A DNA stretch of 64,000 nucleotides, from positions 24,699,201-24,763,200 of the forward strand of contig OZ038422.1 of NCBI GenBank assembly GCA_964036155.1, read 5' to 3'. The notes under the pieces were generated by a model that was not told where the DNA came from, made no database searches, and was given only the letters and a program-made list of their open reading frames with translations. Positions within the stretch are counted from its first letter, which is position 1; the number at the start of each line of letters is the position of its first letter. A program made the position numbers and the translations under genes. Source of the DNA: Diploscapter coronatus (lineage: Eukaryota; Nematoda; Chromadorea; Rhabditida; Rhabditidae). Shown piece by piece: positions 1 to 12,321 of this stretch.

Positions 1-81
1 TTAATTTTCTGTAATGAATTATTTTCCTCGAGATGATGAAATTTTATCATAAACTTTTAGCAAGTACCATCATTTGTTGAA

Positions 82-1930
82 ATGCTGGATGTTTCACAGA
101 AAAATATCATCACAAATCTATGGAAGGCGGATGATTTATCTATTTCCGATAAAATCGGTAGCATCGATTCAATTTCGAAAGACATGCCTAAAGAAGCACG
201 AGTGGAATATAGAAAATGGCGTTTTCTAATGGACCGATCAAAGGTAAACCAAGAAGCATTTTTATCGATAAGAAATTCCAACGAAATTTTAGATGCCAGA
301 TTTCTACGATTCCCAAAATAACGAGATCAAGATGATAATTGCCGCAACATTTAAAGAGTCTACTGATTTAGGTAATATAAATAAACCTGAAACAACACTA
401 TTTCATGGGTTTAGAAGAATTTGCTGGAACCATAATGAGTATAAAGCCAATGCTGAATAACCCAGATGCTTTCGACAAATGGATGAAGAATGAAGAAATC
501 GAATTTAAGGAACCTCCAATTCAAGAGGATATGAAAAGGTATGAACCTCTTAATCCTCAAGTTACTATGTAAGATTGATTGCGTTTTACCCAATAAAGCA
601 CACCCTCGATTTTCTCATAAAACACTATGCATATTGAAATATAATTCTCATTTATAGCCAGTCTTTAATTTCCTTCACTATGTACGAGTAAAATATTTAA
701 ATCACGTCTTCATTTTATTTTAGTCCTTTGCTAACTTTTCCCTCCTGTAATTTATCATTTTAGAGCGCGCGTATTTTTTTTTCGAAAAAAAAACTCTTTA
801 CGTGATATTTTTAGGCAAAAAATATTTACATTACAGTAAATAGTTTCACTTTTAGTCAAGCATTTATCTTTTTATTTTAATATAAGCACTCAATCAGAAG
901 TCTCCACCCAGAGACCAAAAGACAGTTCTCGTTTTTGTATAATTGTTGTGAACAAATCATGTAGATTGAACTAAAAAAATAAACTCTTAACTAAACTTTT
1001 TTTATAAAGATACTATTTTTATCAATTAGAAGTCACATTGACTAAAAGTGAAACTATTTACTGTAGTGTAAATGTTCTAACGATATATACTGATTCGTTT
1101 TGATTTTCAGCATTGAATCAACAAAAAAACGTATTCTCGTCTTTGGATGCTCAAAAGCTGGCAAGACCTCTATGTTGAATACAATTACTGGTCAAAAATT
1201 CAAAGTTAGCGATGCCGCAGTTGGTACCACTTTTGGAACGACGATTTTTGAAGACTTTGAATATAATGGGCAAATATATCAATTTATCGATACAGCTGGT
1301 TTGGATGAAGGCGATAAAGGAACTGTAGCGAGTGGGTTCGCTATAAAAAATTTAACTAGATTCATCAAAAATGAAGGCAAAAAGGGTTTCAATCTTTTTA
1401 TCATGGTGATGGCGAAAGGCGTTATTTCTCAATCGATTGAGAAAAATTATGAACTTTTCATCAATTATATCAAAACAAAGGAAATCCCTACCCTCTGTGT
1501 TGTGACAAGATGCGAAAATGATAAACCGCCTAACAAATGGATTGACGAGAATAGAACATTTTTTGAAAACAAATATAAAATGGAATTCAACGCCATGATT
1601 AGTTCCTGCTTTGCACAAGAACGAAATGGGCGACTTGCAGATGTGTACAAGGAATTATGTAATGAATCGAAGAGGGATGTTATGAAAATGATCGAGAAAA
1701 CATGCTCGGAGAAACCGTATAGTATTATTCAAGGAGGACTTCTTTATACAATCAAAAAAATTTGGAATTTTTTTGCTTCTGCTACGGGGCTTCCTAGATG
1801 GCTTAATGGTCGCCTGTACGACTTTTTAAAGGCTATGGGCATTGATGATGGAGAAGCAATAGGACTCGCAGCAGAAGTAGATAAAAAAACGAATGAGTCT
1901 CAAAAGCCAAAACAGCCTCAACAAAAGTAA
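82..1930 (+). CDS. AIG1/GIMAP-type GTPase, copy 1
   Basis: Four exons fit in frame: 82-243, 293-371, 415-538 and 1111-1930, giving about 394 residues. The first three exons encode a charged, probably helical N-terminal region of about 122 residues that I do not recognise. Exon 4 carries the G domain: P-loop GCSKAGKTS, switch DTAG, and TRCE at the position of the base-recognition motif. These suit the AIG1/GIMAP family of septin-like GTPases, which often act at intracellular membranes. The C-terminus has hydrophobic stretches (KIWNFFASATGLP) and a polar K/Q-rich tail. Intron 3 (539-1110) holds a small inverted-repeat element. The acceptor-like TTTTAG at 48-53 lies shortly before the ATG. Closely related copies lie at 5352-6072 (-) and 28380-30189 (+). 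Family assignment is fairly sure; the cellular role is unknown. Confidence 0.8.
825..1073. mobile_element. Intronic inverted-repeat MITE (GTPase copy 1)
   Basis: About 35 bp near 825-862 (TTTACATTACAGTAAATAG...) recur inverted near 1038-1073, inside intron 3 of the GTPase gene. The same insertion is at the same intron position in the copies near 6108-6377 and 29128-29376, so it predates the gene duplications. Confidence 0.65.
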
Positions 1931-2164
1931 ATGCTTTTGTTCTTCGATCATTTAATTCGAATATTTTACATTTATATCGTGATTGTCCTCTCATTTAAAT
2001 ATTTTATAATAACGACTTTAACGTTTTAATAAACATTTATAATCAAGAAAAATAATGAAATAACTATTACGAGATCGGTTAGTGAGTAGACTGAGTTCAA
2101 GTGATAAGAAAATAGTTGGGGTATGAATTGTATGTGATAATCTCACTTCACAATAATTGCATAT
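1931..2164. other. 3' flank of GTPase copy 1
   Basis: AT-rich 3' flank with AATAAA-like signals near 2028. The stretch to about 2040 is shared with the flanks of the other two GTPase copies. From about 2110 it runs into the LTR-like repeat. No gene is seen. Confidence 0.5.
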
Positions 2165-3207
2165 CTATCCTTGGCACACCCCCAATTCGGAACTGTTCTA
2201 TTTGGAATCCTATTGAAATAGGCTGAAATAGGGTAAAATAGGAATGTTCCTATTCGGAACTCGGTCGAAAAATTATAAAATAAGAATGTCCCGATTCGGA
2301 ACTCAGTCCAAATATCACTCTAAACTAATGTTTCATTCCAAAACTATCGAAATATCATCTTAGGGTGAAAATATGAAGTGTACCTATTCAGAACTCTGAG
2401 AAATTTTAGAAGTATTTCCCTCCTATTTAGCTTATTTTTCACTATAAGGGTATTTCAGTGCGTAGATGATCGACTTGAAAAGAGTGTTCCGATCCATTAC
2501 TCGAATTTCTGTTCATTTTTGACTAAGGTCTAAATTGAGTACATGTATCACACTTATGAAGTCAAAAATGCTGATGTGAGTACTAGGGTCGGAGTTTTCT
2601 TTGAAAAAACAACGAAATAATGCGTAACAGTAAGATAGTATAAGAAATATCCACATTTGAATACATTGACTGAGAGGAACTTCATTGTTCTTCTCTGCTA
2701 AAATGATAGTTTTGCATTGAATGGACGTTCAAAGTCAAATTCTGAGCTAGAACCCAACGTCAGCATATTTCGATTTCAAGTCTGCCATCTACGCACTGAA
2801 ACATCCTTATAGTGAAGAAATAAGCTAAATAGGAGGGAAATACTTCTAAAATTCCTCAGAGTTCTGAATAGGTACACTTCATATTTTCACCCTAAGATGA
2901 TATTTCGATAGAGTTTTGGAATGAAACATTAGTTTAGAGTGATATTTGGACTGAGTTCCGAATCGGGACATTCCTATTTTACCTTATTTCAGCCTATTTC
3001 AATAGGATTCTAAATAGAGCAGTTCCGAATTGGGCTGTTCCCAGTAGGGGGTGTGCCCTATCCTTAGACATCTCACCCATGATCTATAAATACCCCAACT
3101 TCTCATTAATAAATATTTTCGTGCTCGTCAACCTGTCTTCATCTTCCTTCCACGCAGCATACACTCCTCTACAGCCTTCAGAAGTCGACAGAACTCAACT
3201 ATCTGGT
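2110..3207 (+). repeat. Solo LTR-like repeat interrupted by a fold-back element
   Basis: Sequence at 2110-2172 plus 3058-3207 matches 25917-26116 closely once the inserted element is removed. The unit of about 200 bp contains a TATA-like CTATAAATACCCC, an AATAAATATT poly(A)-like signal and a shared end CAGAACTCAACT, which resembles a solo long terminal repeat. The second copy is flanked by GGACA on both sides. No internal retroelement coding sequence is seen. Confidence 0.55.
2173..3057. mobile_element. hAT-like fold-back element, 8-bp TSD
   Basis: The ends are inverted repeats beginning GGCACACCCC. The arms are long and largely complementary (for example the 2300-2470 stretch against 2780-2945). 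Flanking CTATCCTT at 2165-2172 and 3058-3065 is an 8-bp target duplication, the length made by hAT transposases. The related LTR-like copy at 25917-26116 has the site uninterrupted. No transposase is encoded, so the element is non-autonomous. Confidence 0.85.
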
Positions 3208-4360
3208 TATTCTATTTTATTATAATAATTTTATGCATGTTCAAATTTTAAAAAATCAACATTCATTGGAGAAGGGAATTTTATGCACTGACTAGTCACT
3301 GATAAGGAAATGTTGAAGAACATTGAGAAAGGAACAAATTGCAACTGGAATACTTGAACTAATAATGAACAAAGATTTTTCATTGAATATCGAATAAGTC
3401 AATTATTCGATAATTTTATTGCAATTCTTTACATATTGTCAGTTCCATTCAGTATTTATTTATAAATCAATTTTGGAATCGGAGGTAGTCGAATAAAGGT
3501 GAAGATAATTGTTGATAGTAAATTTTTGAGATTAATGATATTCAGTTTTCATTATCAGAAATTATTCGGAATTTCGTCTACGACTTTCCATCCACTTAGA
3601 GCCGGATCGTATTCTTCGATCGCTTTGCAGAATACAGGCGATAAACACGATATGACCTGTGATTACAAATTTTTAAATCGCTTTTGTGCATATTTTGGTC
3701 ATTCGCCTAATTGCATCATACCTAGGGAGAACTTATGCCAACGAAAAGAAACTATAGAGGGTAGATCGCACAAGAAAATTCATAGTTATAATACTAAGTC
3801 GCACCGATGAAACATCTCGCTAATTACATGCTGAGGAGAGAACTTTGTTAAATTTATTGGGAATAGGTCGCAAGGGTTTTCTGACGATCGTCCCCCTTAG
3901 AACTGTATCTCCATGATAATTTCTTGTACTATATTATCAATTTTTGAATGGAGTACAAACTATGCTCCTATTTACTTTTATCAATTGAGAAATTCCTTGG
4001 AATAATTCGCTATAACTCGCGTTGAATCTGATAAAGACAAATGTCTCGTTAAGTGAGTACTATTGCCATTTTTGAAAGATAAGACCATGGCAAGGTGTGT
4101 ATAGTGAGAGAAAATTGTCGTGATAAGATGAGCTTTCACTTTTAAGGGACTATTAATTTTTAGTGATTTAACAACTTAATTTTCAGGGAAAATATATTTA
4201 AAAAATGCCATTATTTCATATTCACTCTAAAATATCCTCTTTATATTGCCTTAAAAAATATAATAATGATATCCACTTAGATGTATTACATTGAAATAGG
4301 CGACAATAATCTATTTCCAATAAGTAAAAAATATAATGATATTCGAATGCATATAACATA
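3208..4360. other. Unassigned region
   Basis: AT-rich DNA. An open frame at 3499-3810 (+) encodes a cysteine-containing peptide of about 100 residues with no recognisable motif and no clear start or splice context. I would not call it a gene. Confidence 0.3.
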
Positions 4361-5155
4361 TAGTCGATTGTAAACGACTTGGCCGTCGCTAGTGCCCTTC
4401 GCCAGGGAAGGTGCGAAACGCGTCGCGTCCTCATGCGTTGCGGCTCTCGTTGTGAAAAGCGTTTTTCACACAAGATTCTGATTTTCCGTCGGAATTTCGC
4501 AGTTATCCGCTAATTAATGACAATCAGTGCTAATTATGATTAGATTGTCGATTGTTGAGTGAAAATTTGCTGTTATCTCGTTTTTAGCGATTTCTAGACG
4601 ATTTATTGAAATTGAAACTTTTTTATGATTTTCTTCGATAGAACTTTTAAAATTATCGATAATTGGTAGATATTTAGGGAATAATTACAAACAAAGATTT
4701 CAATTTCGTCTTAATCCGTGTTTTTCGTAATTTTTCGCAAGTTTTTTTTGCCTTGTTTTTCGATAAAATGATTTCTTGAGCAGTTTTTTCAGGTATAAGC
4801 AAGTCCGACCATTTGCGTGCCGCTCTGCAACGAGCCCCTCCAAATCAGCGCCACCGTTCTGTAGAAGAAAATCATAAAAAAGTTTCAATTTCAATAAATC
4901 GTTCAGAAATAGCTAAAAACGAGATAAAAGCGAATTTTCATTCAACAATCGACAATCTAATCATAACTAGCACTAGTCGTCATTAATTAGTGGATGATTA
5001 CGAAATTTCGACAGAAAATAAAAAAATAATGGGAACATTTCCTGAAAAATACTTTTCACAATGAAAGCCGCAACGCATGAGGACGCGGCACGTTTCGCAC
5101 CTTCCCTGTTGCGAAGGGCACTAGCGACGGCCAAGTCGTTTACAATCGACTATAT
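4361..5155. mobile_element. Fold-back element of about 0.8 kb
   Basis: The end starting TATAGTCGATTGTAAACGAC at about 4361 recurs inverted and ends at about 5155, with complementary arms of nearly 300 bp including the GC-rich CTAGTGCCCTTCGC block. The right end abuts the 3' flank of GTPase copy 2 within an AT-rich site. Short frames inside the arms are not genes. Confidence 0.8.
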
Positions 5156-5351
5156 TAAAACGTTAAAGTCGTTATTATAAAATATTTAAATGAGAGGACA
5201 ATCATGATATAAATGTAAAATATTCGAATTAAATGATCGAAGAACAAAAGCATTTATTTTTATTGAGGTCGTTTTGGCTTTTGAGGCTCAGTCGCTTGTT
5301 CTATCGTTCTGCTGCGAGTTCTCTTGCGTCAATATCACCAAGGCCCATAGC

Positions 5352-6072
5352 TTATGAAAAGTCGTACAGGCGACCATTAAGCCATCTAGGAAGCCCCGTA
5401 GCAGAAGCAAAAAAATTCCAAATTTTTTCAATTGTATAGATCAACCCTCCTTGAATAATACTGTACGATTCCTTCGAACACGTCTTCTCGATCATTTTCA
5501 TAACATCCTCTTTTGATTCATTACATAATTCCTCGTACATATTCGCAAATCGCCCATTTCGTTCTTGTGCAAAGCAGGAGCCAATCATCTTGTCGAATTT
5601 CATTTTATATTTGTTTTCAAAAAATGTTCTATTCTCGTCGACCCATTTGTTAAGCGGATCATCATCTTCGCATCTTGTCACAACGCAGAGGGTAGGGATT
5701 TCCTTTGTTTTGATATAATTGATGAAAAGTTCATAATTTTTCTCAATCGATTGAGAAATAACGCCTTTCGCCATCACCATGATAAAAAGATTGAAACCTT
5801 TTTCGCCCTCATTTTTGATGAATTCAATTAAATTGTTTATAGAGGTCCCATTCGATACAGTTCCTTTATTACCTTCATCTAAACCAACTGTATCGATAAA
5901 TTGATATATTTGCCCATTATATTCAAAGTGTTCCAAAATCATCGTTCCAAAAGTGGTACCAACTGCGGCATCGCTAACTTTGAATTTTTGACCAGTAATT
6001 GTATTCAACATAGAGGTCTTGCCAGCTTTTGAGCATCCAAAGACGAGAATACGTTTTTTTGTTGATTCAATG
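5352..6072 (-). pseudogene. AIG1/GIMAP-type GTPase copy 2, truncated
   Basis: This is the inverted relative of exon 4 of copies 1 and 3. The G domain is intact, with P-loop GCSKAGKTS, DTVG and TRCE. The exon starts after TTTTCAG (acceptor at 6073-6074). Exons 1-3 are absent: homology stops in intron 3 near 6452, where a fold-back element is inserted, and no exon 1-3 sequence is found beyond it. After NGRLYDF the reading frame meets an early TAA at 5352-5354, where the other copies continue with LK and a further 25-40 residues. Downstream sequence still resembles the lost tail. It could give a transcript, but loss of the 5' exons and tail argue for a decaying copy. Confidence 0.75.
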
Positions 6073-6452
6073 CTGAAAATCAAAACGAATCAGTATATAT
6101 CGTTAGAACATTTACACTACAGTAAATAGTTTCACTTTTAGTCAATGTGACTTCTAATTGGTAAAAAAATAGTATCTTTATAAAAAAAAAGTTTAGTTAA
6201 CAGTTTTTTTTTACATATCATATTTTATTTCAATCTACATGTTTTGTTTACAAAAATTATGCAAAAACGAGGACTTTGTCTTTTGGTCTCTGAGTGGAGA
6301 CTTCTGATTGAGTGCTTATATTAAAATAAAAAGATAAATGCTTGACTAAAAGTGAAACTATTTACTGTAATGTAAATATTGTTTGCCTAAAAATATCACG
6401 TAAAGAGTTTTTTTTCTTGAAAAAGAATACGCGCGCTCTAAAATTATTAACT

Positions 6453-7267
6453 AGGGAAGCATCTGACCTCGCCTCGGCGATATGAAAAACGGATACCACC
6501 ATCGTGTTCTTCATGAAATTCTGATTCGAAATATGCAAAAATTAGCTGCCATCGAAGACGGGTTTGCGTGCTAGGACCCGTCGAAAAATTAAAACGAACG
6601 TCATTACTCACCTAAGCCGGTCTTGAGGGAAAGAAGACATGAGTAGGACGGCGCAGTGGTAGTGAGACGAGGATGAGAATGAAGAGGTACTATGCCCTAT
6701 GTTATCGTATTTTTACTTTTTCAAGGATTGATAACCCGAATACTTTTGCAAAAATTATTCCATCATTTTTTTTTTGCATAAATTAGTATAATGTAATGGT
6801 GTATGCCTCGACTTATTATAATTATACGTCGTTATTAAATTATCACCACTTTTTTGTATTACTATTTTTCGCATTGATTCAAAGTTTTTCTGTGTTGAAA
6901 TTAATAAGTCGAGGCATTACACAATTATATCATGCTAATTTATGCAAAAAATATGACGGAATAATTTTTGCAAAAGTATTCGGGTTATCAATCCTTGAAA
7001 AAGTAAAAATACGATAACATAGGGCATAGTACCTCTTCATTCTCATCCTCGTCTCACTACCACTGCGCCGTCCTACTCATGTCTTCTTTCCCTCAAGACC
7101 GGCTTAGGTGAGTAATGACGTTCGTTTTAATTTTTCGACGGGTCCTAGCACGCAAACCCGTCTTCGATGGCAGCTAATTTTTGCATATTTCGAATCAGAA
7201 TTTCATGAAGAACACGATGGTGGTATCCGTTTTTCATATCGCCGAGGCGAGGTCAGATGCTTCCCTA
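6453..7267. mobile_element. Fold-back element with very long arms
   Basis: The left end CTAGGGAAGCATCTGACC and right end GGTCAGATGCTTCCCTAG are exact inverted repeats. The arms (about 375 bp each) are almost identical, leaving only a short centre near 6840-6890. TAA on both outer sides is the probable target duplication. The element sits in what was intron 3 of GTPase copy 2. Frames across the right arm are not genes. Confidence 0.85.
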
Positions 7268-7295
7268 GTAAGACGCATTCTTTGAGTAACCCGAA

Positions 7296-9226
7296 CAAAG
7301 GCCGGACAACTACAAAAGTGTCTCAGATCCGAACCAAACTTATATGGTGGATACACCCATGGACCCTAATAAAAAATGGGAAGATCAGGTCCCGCCTCCA
7401 AAAGTGGGCGGGGCTAGACGGGGTCAAGGTTGAGCATTTTCACGATTTGGTACCCCTCAGGGGATATAAATAAAACTTTTTTGCTATAAAAGATTTTCGA
7501 AAAATTTAAAAAGGATAAATATGGCCATGGGATGTATTTTCTAAAAATATATAGACTTTAGGGGATCAACCACTTGCTGGGTGCTGGAGGGGGTCCCAAA
7601 GTCAAAAAGTGCCAAAAGTGCAGTTTCAAAAACATGCATATTTTGCACAAAATCGACCATAACTCGAAGATTTGTTACTTGCCGACAAAATTTTATTTCA
7701 TATTTGGATTCTCCAGGTAAAATTACACTAATATCAGTCATAAAATCGGTAGGTTAGGTATGACCCTACACTTCACCATTGCACCAAAGTTGGCGACCCA
7801 AATATCAAAATTTCAATTTTGAGGGCTAGATTCCACAACATGTATACCAATCGATAGATCTCATCAAACTGAGCAACTTTTGTCAAAACACCACATGGTT
7901 ATCTATTATTGTATGGGAGTGGTACCTCAAAAACCAAAATCTAATGTCAATTTTCAAGAAAATGATACGAGAATATTTTCATAGGTAGTCTACCAAAATT
8001 TGGGCTTAAATTGAAGCTAGAGACATCTACTATTTATTCCCACTCAATTTGGGGTCGAACGATATCAATTTTGATATGGTGTCAAATGGTAGCGATCCAT
8101 ATGGTCAAGTTACCATTTTGTAACCAATACCCATCATGTTATATATCAAACGAAAGCCCTTATCGAACTGAATAATATTCTGAAAACCACTTGAAAAATG
8201 GATTAGTTTATCGTCTTTTATGGTCATCTGAAGATACCCCATGTTTAGTCTTTTTCGGCAGGTGGTTATAGCCAATTATAATGATGGTATAATGAAATCA
8301 CTTGTTGAAACTGATAGAAATAGACTCGAATATTACTCTTCAGTCGATTTCGAGTCGATTGATACCCATTTTGGTATAGTATCACTCGGGTGCCATATGA
8401 GTGATATACCATGGACCCATATGATAACATGATAAAGTGATAGCACGGTACTCTAGGAAGCAAAAATGAAGTGTTACCCTTAATTTGCTATATCCCGAAA
8501 AGATTTTCCGAATTCGTTTGATTTTACAAAAGTTATGAATTTTTGAATATTTTTGTTATTTTCGTGGGTCTGACCCATTCAAACCTCCATACCACGCATA
8601 CCATAATAGATAGTCATGAGGTGTCTTGACAAAAGTTGCTCAGTTTGATGAGCTCTATCGATTGGTATATGTGTTATGGGGTCTAACCCTCAAAATTGAA
8701 ATTTCGATATTTGGGTCGCCAACTTTGGTGCAATGGTGAAGTGTAGGGTCATACCTAACCTATCGATTTTATGACTGATATTAGTGTAATTTTACCTGGA
8801 GAATCCAAATATGAAATAAAATTTTGTCGGCAAGTAACAAATCTTCGAGTTATGGTCGATTTTGTGCAAAATATGCATGTTTTTGAAACTGCTATTTTTG
8901 CTACTTTTGACTTTGGGATCCCCTCCAGCCCCAAACAAGTGGTTGGTTCCCTTAAACCAATATATTTTTAGAAAGTACACCCCATGGCCATGTTCATCCT
9001 TTTAAAATTTTTCGAAAATCTTTTATAGCAAAAGAGTCTTCTTTGTACCCCCTGAGGGGTGCCAAATCGTGAAAATGCTCAACTTTGACCCCCACCTAGC
9101 TCCGCCCACTTTCGGGGGCGGGACCTGATCTCCCCATTTTTGTGATCAGGGCCCATGGTTGTATCCACCATATAAATTTGGTTCAGATCCGAGACACTTT
9201 TGCAATTGTCCGGACCCCCTTTGACA
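7296..9226. mobile_element. Fold-back element of about 1.9 kb
   Basis: Ends start CAAAGG...CCGGACAA and are followed by an AAAAGTGTCTC-type block on the left and its complement on the right. The arms are more than 600 bp (for example 7560-7880 against 8640-8980) and have diverged at many positions, so this insertion is older than the 6453-7267 one. The central part (7900-8500) is unique and has no recognisable coding sequence. Confidence 0.8.
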
Positions 9227-9527
9227 GTTGTTCTGTTTATTCATGGATGTCTCTTAATAAAATTGAAAATAATTAATTTTTATGCAAATTTGAGAAATTA
9301 CTAATTCAATTTTTTAAAGTAGGTAGATTACACATAAGCGTGATGTTTACAAGTAGCGTTTCAATATAAAATGATAAATTATCAACTAACCTAGAAAAAG
9401 ATGTTCTGTGAGAACCGTCTCCCAGAGGAGTAGTTTGATTATCATACAAACTATTGCTTGTAGTCCAATTACCTACCTATATTATAAAGTAATTAAAATG
9501 GCGAAATAAGTCATTCTCAAATACAGT
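9227..9527. other. AT-rich spacer
   Basis: Lies between two transposons. No gene, RNA or clear repeat is seen. Confidence 0.3.
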
Positions 9528-10236
9528 ACCGGACAAGAGATAGTAAACAGTTTCGCAAAGTGGCCAATTAAACCAATTAGCATGAGGTATAAGCCCAAAT
9601 TATTTTTATGGAAAATAATTATCTTCGTTTAGATAATTGTCAAGTTTCAGTTCGATTGGATTTGAAATAAATAGAAAGTAGTAAATTATTTTTCGAAAAT
9701 CACCTTTATATATAGAAAATAGCCTATTTTTGACATTGACTCATTAGAAAACGCGATGATGTACACAAATGAGTGAAATTTAACCAAAAATAATGCCTGA
9801 GTTTATTTCTCTGATCAAGAATATCTATTCTCCATAAAAATTTTATGCACGTAAAATTTATAGATGATGGAAAATGAAGTCTCAAATATTGTTCATTTTT
9901 ACTATGAAGACTGAACTATTTTATGGGGAAATCATGGATGTAAAGTTGGATCATTTGTAACTTTCCGAGTACATTTTTTTCACGGGTGAAATGTAAATGA
10001 ACTATAATGCACCTAATCAGAGAAGTAAACTCAGAAATTATTTGCGGTCAAACTTCACTCAATTATGTACGTCATCGCGTTTTCTAATGCATCAACGTCA
10101 AAAATAAGCTATTTTCTATATTTAGGTTGGTGCATAATTAATGTCCCAAAAATCTCGTCACTTGTTATTCTTTCTTTATTAGCTGTGACCACTTGACAAG
10201 TGCCAGACACTACTAGCTAAGTGTCTAAGCTATCCA

Positions 10237-12283
10237 TATAAGAAGTTATTTATAAAAATCGAGTTTTTTGTAGAGAGGGGTGGTACCCAAGAAGTCGACC
10301 CTCAAATTTCGAGCTGATATTTTGTTCCTGGGGGTTTTCGACTACGCTGAATACGAATATGACGGTTAAAACTCGATCCGACCACTTGTTCCGCATGTTC
10401 CGGAAGGTCCGCATACGATAGTTTCGAAAAATTCCATTTTTGTTATTCGGTATGGGAAAAATTCAAATTTGGTATAAAAATGATCGCAGAGACTAGCTGA
10501 ACACGATTCTGAAAAGATCTCGTCGAAATGATACCGAGTAAGGAAGTTATGATGAATATAGTGGAACACATGAAAAATGTCATATTGATTTTTCGCTTCT
10601 TTTAATTTTTAACTTTTTAAAAGCCCCAGGTTCCGTGAGTTATTTATACTGGGAAGTAGCCCAGGTCTTCTAGTTTCTGGAACACTTGACCGTTTTCATA
10701 TAAACTGCCCGCTAGCGGAGAAATGTCACTTCTTCGAAGAGCTGTCATGACTCATTTTTGCCTAGTTTGATTTGAAAAATTTATAACTCCCATAATTCTA
10801 AATCAAATTCGATAATTCTTTTTTTGTTTGATTAAGATGAATATCTAGTTTATCAAACACTAAAAAGAGAATTTTTTTGAATATCGATTTCTGCAGAAAT
10901 GCGCACTTTTCACGTATTGATTGCGTACTTTTAGATTCGTACTGCGTTTACGCGTAAACGACGTTGGAAAAATTTGTCCTTCCAGTATGTTGCGTAGATG
11001 AACATGATGAACAACTTTGTTTCAGGACCGAGCTCGGATTCACATTGGTATGAGCTCCAGAATTTTTTGAAGTGCAATAACCAATTATTGCAAAGTGCCT
11101 TTAGGGCAGTAAATTTCAAAAATTCATATCTCTCTGTGTGTGTACATTCTAGGATAAGTTTTGGAACAAAAGTTGTTCAACTTGAAGAGCTCTACAAGAT
11201 TTCATGGAAAACTCCGACTTTAACTCCCATTATCCTTGTAAACACAGTACGGGTATATAGGGTAACTTAGGGTAGTTTTTCCCGCCAAAATTAATTTCTA
11301 AAAAATTTCTTTTTATTTTTTTCATATTCTCCTCGACAAGATCTACAAAACAAAAAAATAATCATGAAATTTGGCCTGATACATAGGAAGATGTGAATTT
11401 TTAAAATTTCTTGTAAAACGGCACTCTGCAATAATTGGTTATTGAACTTCAAAAAATTCTGGAGCTCAAATAAATGTGAATTCAAGGTCAGCCCTAGAAT
11501 AAAGTTGTTCACCATGTCCATCTGCACAACATACTGGGAGGATGAATTTTTTCAACGTCATTTACGCGTAAATCCAGGACAGGTTGAAAAGTGTGCAGCT
11601 ATGACATAAATAGGTGCGCATTTCCGCAAAAATCGGTATTCAAAAAAACTCTCTTTTGATATCTGATAAACTGGATATCTATAGTAATCAAATAAAAAAA
11701 TATTCATTCAATTTGGATGGAAACTATAGAAGTTATGAATTTTTAAAATCAAACTAGGCAAAGTCGAGTCATAATAGCTCTTCGAAGAAGTGGCATTTCT
11801 TCGCTAGCGGGCAGTCTATAGGAAAACGGTCAAGTGTTCCAGAAACTAGAAGACCCAGGCTACTTCTCAATGTAAATAACTCACGGAACCTGGGGCTTTT
11901 AAAAAGTTAAAAATTAAAAGAAGCGAAAAATCAATATGACATTTTCCATATGTTTCACTACTTTCATCATAACTTCCTTACTCGGTGTCATTTCGATGAA
12001 ATCTTTTCAGAATCGTGCTCAGATGGTCTCTGCGAGCATTTTAATACCAAAGTTGAATTTTTCTCGTGCCGAATAAGGAAAATAGATTTTTCTGGAACTA
12101 CCGTATGCGGACCTTCCGGAACAGGCGGAACAAGTGGTCGGATTGAGTTTTAACCGTCAAATTCGTAATCAGCGTAGTCGAAAACCTCTGGAAACGAAAT
12201 ATCACTCCGAAATTTGAGGGTCAACTTCTTGGGTACCACCCCTCTCTACAAAAAACTCGATTTTTATAAATAACTTCTTATAT
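10237..12283. mobile_element. Fold-back element nested in the mariner
   Basis: Left TATAAGAAGTTATTTATAAA is mirrored at the right end near 12283, and the arms pair over hundreds of bases (including GTAGAGAGGGGTGGTACCC). Parts of the interior (about 11090-11270 and 11300-11530) resemble the interior of the fold-back at 41436-43100, so the two elements are related. No coding sequence is supported. Confidence 0.8.
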
Positions 12284-12321
12284 GTGTCTAGAATCACAGC
12301 GTCTGAGTTAGTTGAACAGAA

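Noticed and set aside
3499..3810. Open frame of 103 codons with several cysteines
   Set aside because: No motif, no splice or start context, and it lies in a repeat-rich spacer.
7108..7473. Open frame across the end of a fold-back element
   Set aside because: It spans the right arm of one element and the left arm of another; not a gene.
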